From CAYRIY01 sp964424335 (GTDB lineage: Bacteria > Bacillota > Limnochordia > DTU080 > RSA5), in assembly GCA_964424335.1 (NCBI GenBank), contig CAYRIY010000008.1:1-61577 (forward strand): 61,577 nt of DNA, read 5' to 3'. Shown here piece after piece: positions 59,283 to 61,577 of this stretch. The position numbers and the translations under genes are program-made. The notes below the pieces were generated by a model, which saw only the letters and a program-made list of their open reading frames with translations, did no database searches and was not told where the DNA came from. The number at the start of each line of letters is the position of its first letter. The stretch's first letter is position 1.

Positions 59283-61565
59283 TTAAAGCAAGATGGAAAC
59301 CTCATCCCGATCCATTTTGTCGATGCATCGAGTGAGCTTGGCGGCAAGCGCTTCGTCTTGACGCGCCGCTTGGCGGACCTGGCGCAATACGTCGATCGCC
59401 CGTCGAAGGCCGTAGACCAAATCGCCATCATCCGTGCCGGCGACTTCCCGCACGGACTCAAAGGTGGCCCCCTCGCTCCACGCGCGGGCCGCCGTCGCCA
59501 AGTGATCGTTGAACTCCGTGCCCGTAAACCCTAAATACACCTTCTCCAGCTCCTGAATCAGGTGGACCGACCGCCGCACAACGCCTACGTCGAATGCGGA
59601 ATGGCGCGGCCTTTCCTCGCCTTTGCGCGGCTCGTAGTCGATACAGGCCGCAAGGGCGTTCACAGCGTCTTCTTCCCAGTCGTTGAAGGCGCCGCGAAAG
59701 TACAGTTCGGTGACAAGCAGCTCGCTCCCGTTGATCTGAGACGCGAAGATGCCCCGCGAGGTGAGCGCGTCGTCTCGAACGTAATCGAGCGCCTCAAGAA
59801 GCGCCTTCTTTTCGAGAAATTCGCTGATGAATGACTCGGGGGTCGGTAGGCTCCCCAGCGCCTCCTCGATGCGAGCAATTCTTGCCGCTGCCCTCCGATA
59901 GCTTTTTAGGTGGGGACGGAACGCCTCGAGCGCCCGGGCTGACACACCTTCCTGCTCGAGGAGTGCGAGCCTCCTCCTCTTCGATCGCAGCTCCTTGCGC
60001 GCGCTGCCTAAGCCCCGAAAGTCACGCTCGCGCTCCTTGCGCTTGATGCGAGCGACCAAGCGGTCTACGGACCTCGACGTCTCCACATACTCGACCATGA
60101 GATCGGCGAGTCGTTCGGGGATGTGTTGCAACACTTGCGCGCGCTGGCCTTTGAGCTCATCGAGTTCGGCCTGATAGCGCTCTCTGGCCTCGTCGGCCTG
60201 GTAACTCGCGAAGTTCATGCTCAAGATTGACTCGATCGCGGCCATGTCGTAGTTATTGATCAGGTTGAGCACTGAGTTGTACGTGAGGGAAAATCTGCTC
60301 TTTAGCGGCTCGACGTCCTCTTCCCGCATGGAGGGCAAGTCGTCCGGCTTGAAATAGTTGAAGTCGATCTGAGTGTAGACATACCCCTTCTCGTCGATGC
60401 CTCGCCTGCCGGCCCTACCCGCCATTTGAAAATATTCGCGGTTTGAGAGTGAGCGAAACTCGGTGCCGTCCCACTTAGTCATGGCATCGAAACAAACCGT
60501 TCGACATGGAAAGTTGAGCCCGACGGCAAATGTTTCGGTGCAGTAGAGCACGTGGATCAAACGGCGCTCAAACAGATCCTCGACAACGTCCTTTGCCGCC
60601 GGCAAGAGGCCTGCGTGATGGAACGCAATGCCTCGAAGGAGCAGTTGCTCGACCTTCTTGATGCTCGCGGCGCCCGCGCCCTGATACTTCTCGAGCGTTT
60701 GGTCGATCACCCCGCGCACTTCTCTCTTTTCCGCCGGCCCGAGGTAATCCTCGACTTCCGATAGCTCGAGCGCGTTCATCTCGCACTTGCGCCGAGAGAA
60801 GGTAAAAAACAGACAAGGCAAGAGGTCCGGCTGAATGTGTCTTACCAGATCGATGTGGCGCGTCGGCTCAAACTTGGCGCCGACGATGCCCGAATCCGAG
60901 ACGCCAAACCGAGATGCATATCGTCGGTACCGATTCTCCAAAGCCTTCCTTGTGCATTCTCCCATTGAATGCTCAAACAATCGATGTTCGAGGGGTACGG
61001 CCCGCTCCAAATGAGTGATCACCCGAACTTCGCGCCCGTGTATACGTGAGATCCACCGAGCGAGTTCATCGACGTTTGGAATCGTCGCCGATAGCCCGAG
61101 GAAGCGCATGCGGGACGGCATGAAGATGAGGCTCTCCTCCCAAACGCTGCCGCGCACGGGATCGTCGATGTAATGAATCTCGTCGAAGATCACGTACCGC
61201 ACAAAGGACAAGCGGTCCGGGTCCGTGTGGATCAGGTTGCGAAAGATCTCGGTCGTCATGATCAATACGGTGCCCTCGGGATTGCGCACGACGTCTCCCG
61301 TCAAGATGCCTACGTGCTCTTCCCCGAAGAGCGCCTTGAACTCTTTGAATTTCTGATTGCTGAGCGCCTTGATCGGCGCCGTGTAGACGACCTGTTCGCC
61401 GGCGCGAAAAGCCATGTCGACCAAAAAATCCGCGATCAAGGTCTTTCCTGTCCCCGTCGGGGCCGAGACGAGCACCGAATCCCCGGCAAGGAGACCATTG
61501 ATCGATTCTCGCTGAAAGTCGTCGAGTACGTAACCGCGATAGGTGGATCGTGTGTCCTGTTGCAA
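59283..61565 (-). CDS. Ski2-like DEAD/DEAH-box RNA helicase
   Basis: The protein of about 760 residues has the Walker A SAPTGTGKT near residue 35, the Walker B FDEIHYIDD, the SAT motif LSATIPN and the helicase C-domain motif QMAGRAGRRGID near residue 385. A helical region and a C-terminal DSHCT-like domain complete the layout of Ski2/Mtr4/HelY proteins, which unwind RNA for decay. AGGAG at the window edge lies one base before an ATG (61571) but seven bases before the TTG at 61565, which I chose. The next gene, DUF84, starts after 66 bases. Confidence 0.9.
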   Translation of the reverse strand: MQQDTRSTYRGYVLDDFQRESINGLLAGDSVLVSAPTGTGKTLIADFLVDMAFRAGEQVVYTAPIKALSNQKFKEFKALFGEEHVGILTGDVVRNPEGTVLIMTTEIFRNLIHTDPDRLSFVRYVIFDEIHYIDDPVRGSVWEESLIFMPSRMRFLGLSATIPNVDELARWISRIHGREVRVITHLERAVPLEHRLFEHSMGECTRKALENRYRRYASRFGVSDSGIVGAKFEPTRHIDLVRHIQPDLLPCLFFTFSRRKCEMNALELSEVEDYLGPAEKREVRGVIDQTLEKYQGAGAASIKKVEQLLLRGIAFHHAGLLPAAKDVVEDLFERRLIHVLYCTETFAVGLNFPCRTVCFDAMTKWDGTEFRSLSNREYFQMAGRAGRRGIDEKGYVYTQIDFNYFKPDDLPSMREEDVEPLKSRFSLTYNSVLNLINNYDMAAIESILSMNFASYQADEARERYQAELDELKGQRAQVLQHIPERLADLMVEYVETSRSVDRLVARIKRKERERDFRGLGSARKELRSKRRRLALLEQEGVSARALEAFRPHLKSYRRAAARIARIEEALGSLPTPESFISEFLEKKALLEALDYVRDDALTSRGIFASQINGSELLVTELYFRGAFNDWEEDAVNALAACIDYEPRKGEERPRHSAFDVGVVRRSVHLIQELEKVYLGFTGTEFNDHLATAARAWSEGATFESVREVAGTDDGDLVYGLRRAIDVLRQVRQAARQDEALAAKLTRCIDKMDRDEVSILL

Positions 61566-61577
61566 CGCCATACTCCT

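Noticed and set aside
1..61577. tRNA, rRNA, CRISPR, insertion sequences, prophage
   Set aside because: No cloverleaf, repeat-spacer array, transposase, integrase or phage protein was seen on either strand.

Overview
The window is a gene-dense, GC-rich chromosomal stretch (about 60% G+C by eye) from a member of the Bacillota, probably a spore-former. The evidence is the cggR-gap-pgk-tpi-gpmI-eno-secG order, the rapZ-yvcK-whiA and cdaA-cdaR-glmM clusters, three T-box leaders, strong GGAGG-type ribosome binding sites with very frequent TTG and GTG starts, hemX next to hemA, and a CwlD-like amidase fused to a GerM-type sporulation domain. No rRNA, tRNA, IS element, prophage or CRISPR was seen. 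Almost every gene is on the minus strand, so the description runs mostly from high to low coordinates. I could not place the genus.

Layout. 1-8.7 kb: glycolysis (CggR repressor, gap, pgk, tpiA, gpmI, eno), then secG as its own small unit and the N-terminal part of a membrane pyrophosphatase cut by the window edge. 8.8-12.9 kb: whiA, yvcK, rapZ and a PHP-domain phosphoesterase. 12.9-21 kb: an alpha-glucan module: a GH15 glucoamylase-like enzyme on the minus strand; DUF4912 and GH57 proteins read divergently on the plus strand; then a sugar-nucleotide pyrophosphorylase, a GT4 glycosyltransferase and a membrane-anchored glucodextranase-C-domain protein on the minus strand. A small unrecognised plus-strand gene lies inside it, and a potential structured RNA (14946-15070) sits in the divergent control region. 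21-24.9 kb: hemA-hemX-hemC and a divergent GlnR/TnrA-like regulator. 24.9-30.6 kb: alr, nnr, glmM, cdaR and cdaA (cell-wall precursors, NAD(P)HX repair, c-di-AMP). 30.6-40.8 kb: branched-chain amino acid and serine synthesis (ilvB-ilvN-ilvC, a class V aminotransferase, serA, leuA, cimA) behind a leucine-type T-box. 40.8-44.3 kb: a flavodoxin-like protein, a divergent PRPP synthetase and a class I aminotransferase behind two tandem T-boxes. 44.3-54.9 kb: arginine synthesis, argC-argJ-argB-argD-carB-argG-argH, with no carA or argF, behind a promoter overlapped by an ARG-box-like site. 55-61.6 kb: the amidase-GerM fusion, an RsmC-like methyltransferase, a YprB-like nuclease, 5-formyl-THF cyclo-ligase, a DUF84 NTP phosphatase that appears to start at ATT, and a Ski2-like helicase.

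Together the window links lower glycolysis to 3-phosphoglycerate (serA) and pyruvate (ilvB, cimA) branches, with amino acid supply sensed by T-boxes and possibly ArgR and sugar flux sensed by CggR. The least explained elements are the three-way-junction structure at 14946-15070, the tandem T-boxes whose specifiers appear to differ, and the variant PRPP synthetase they control.
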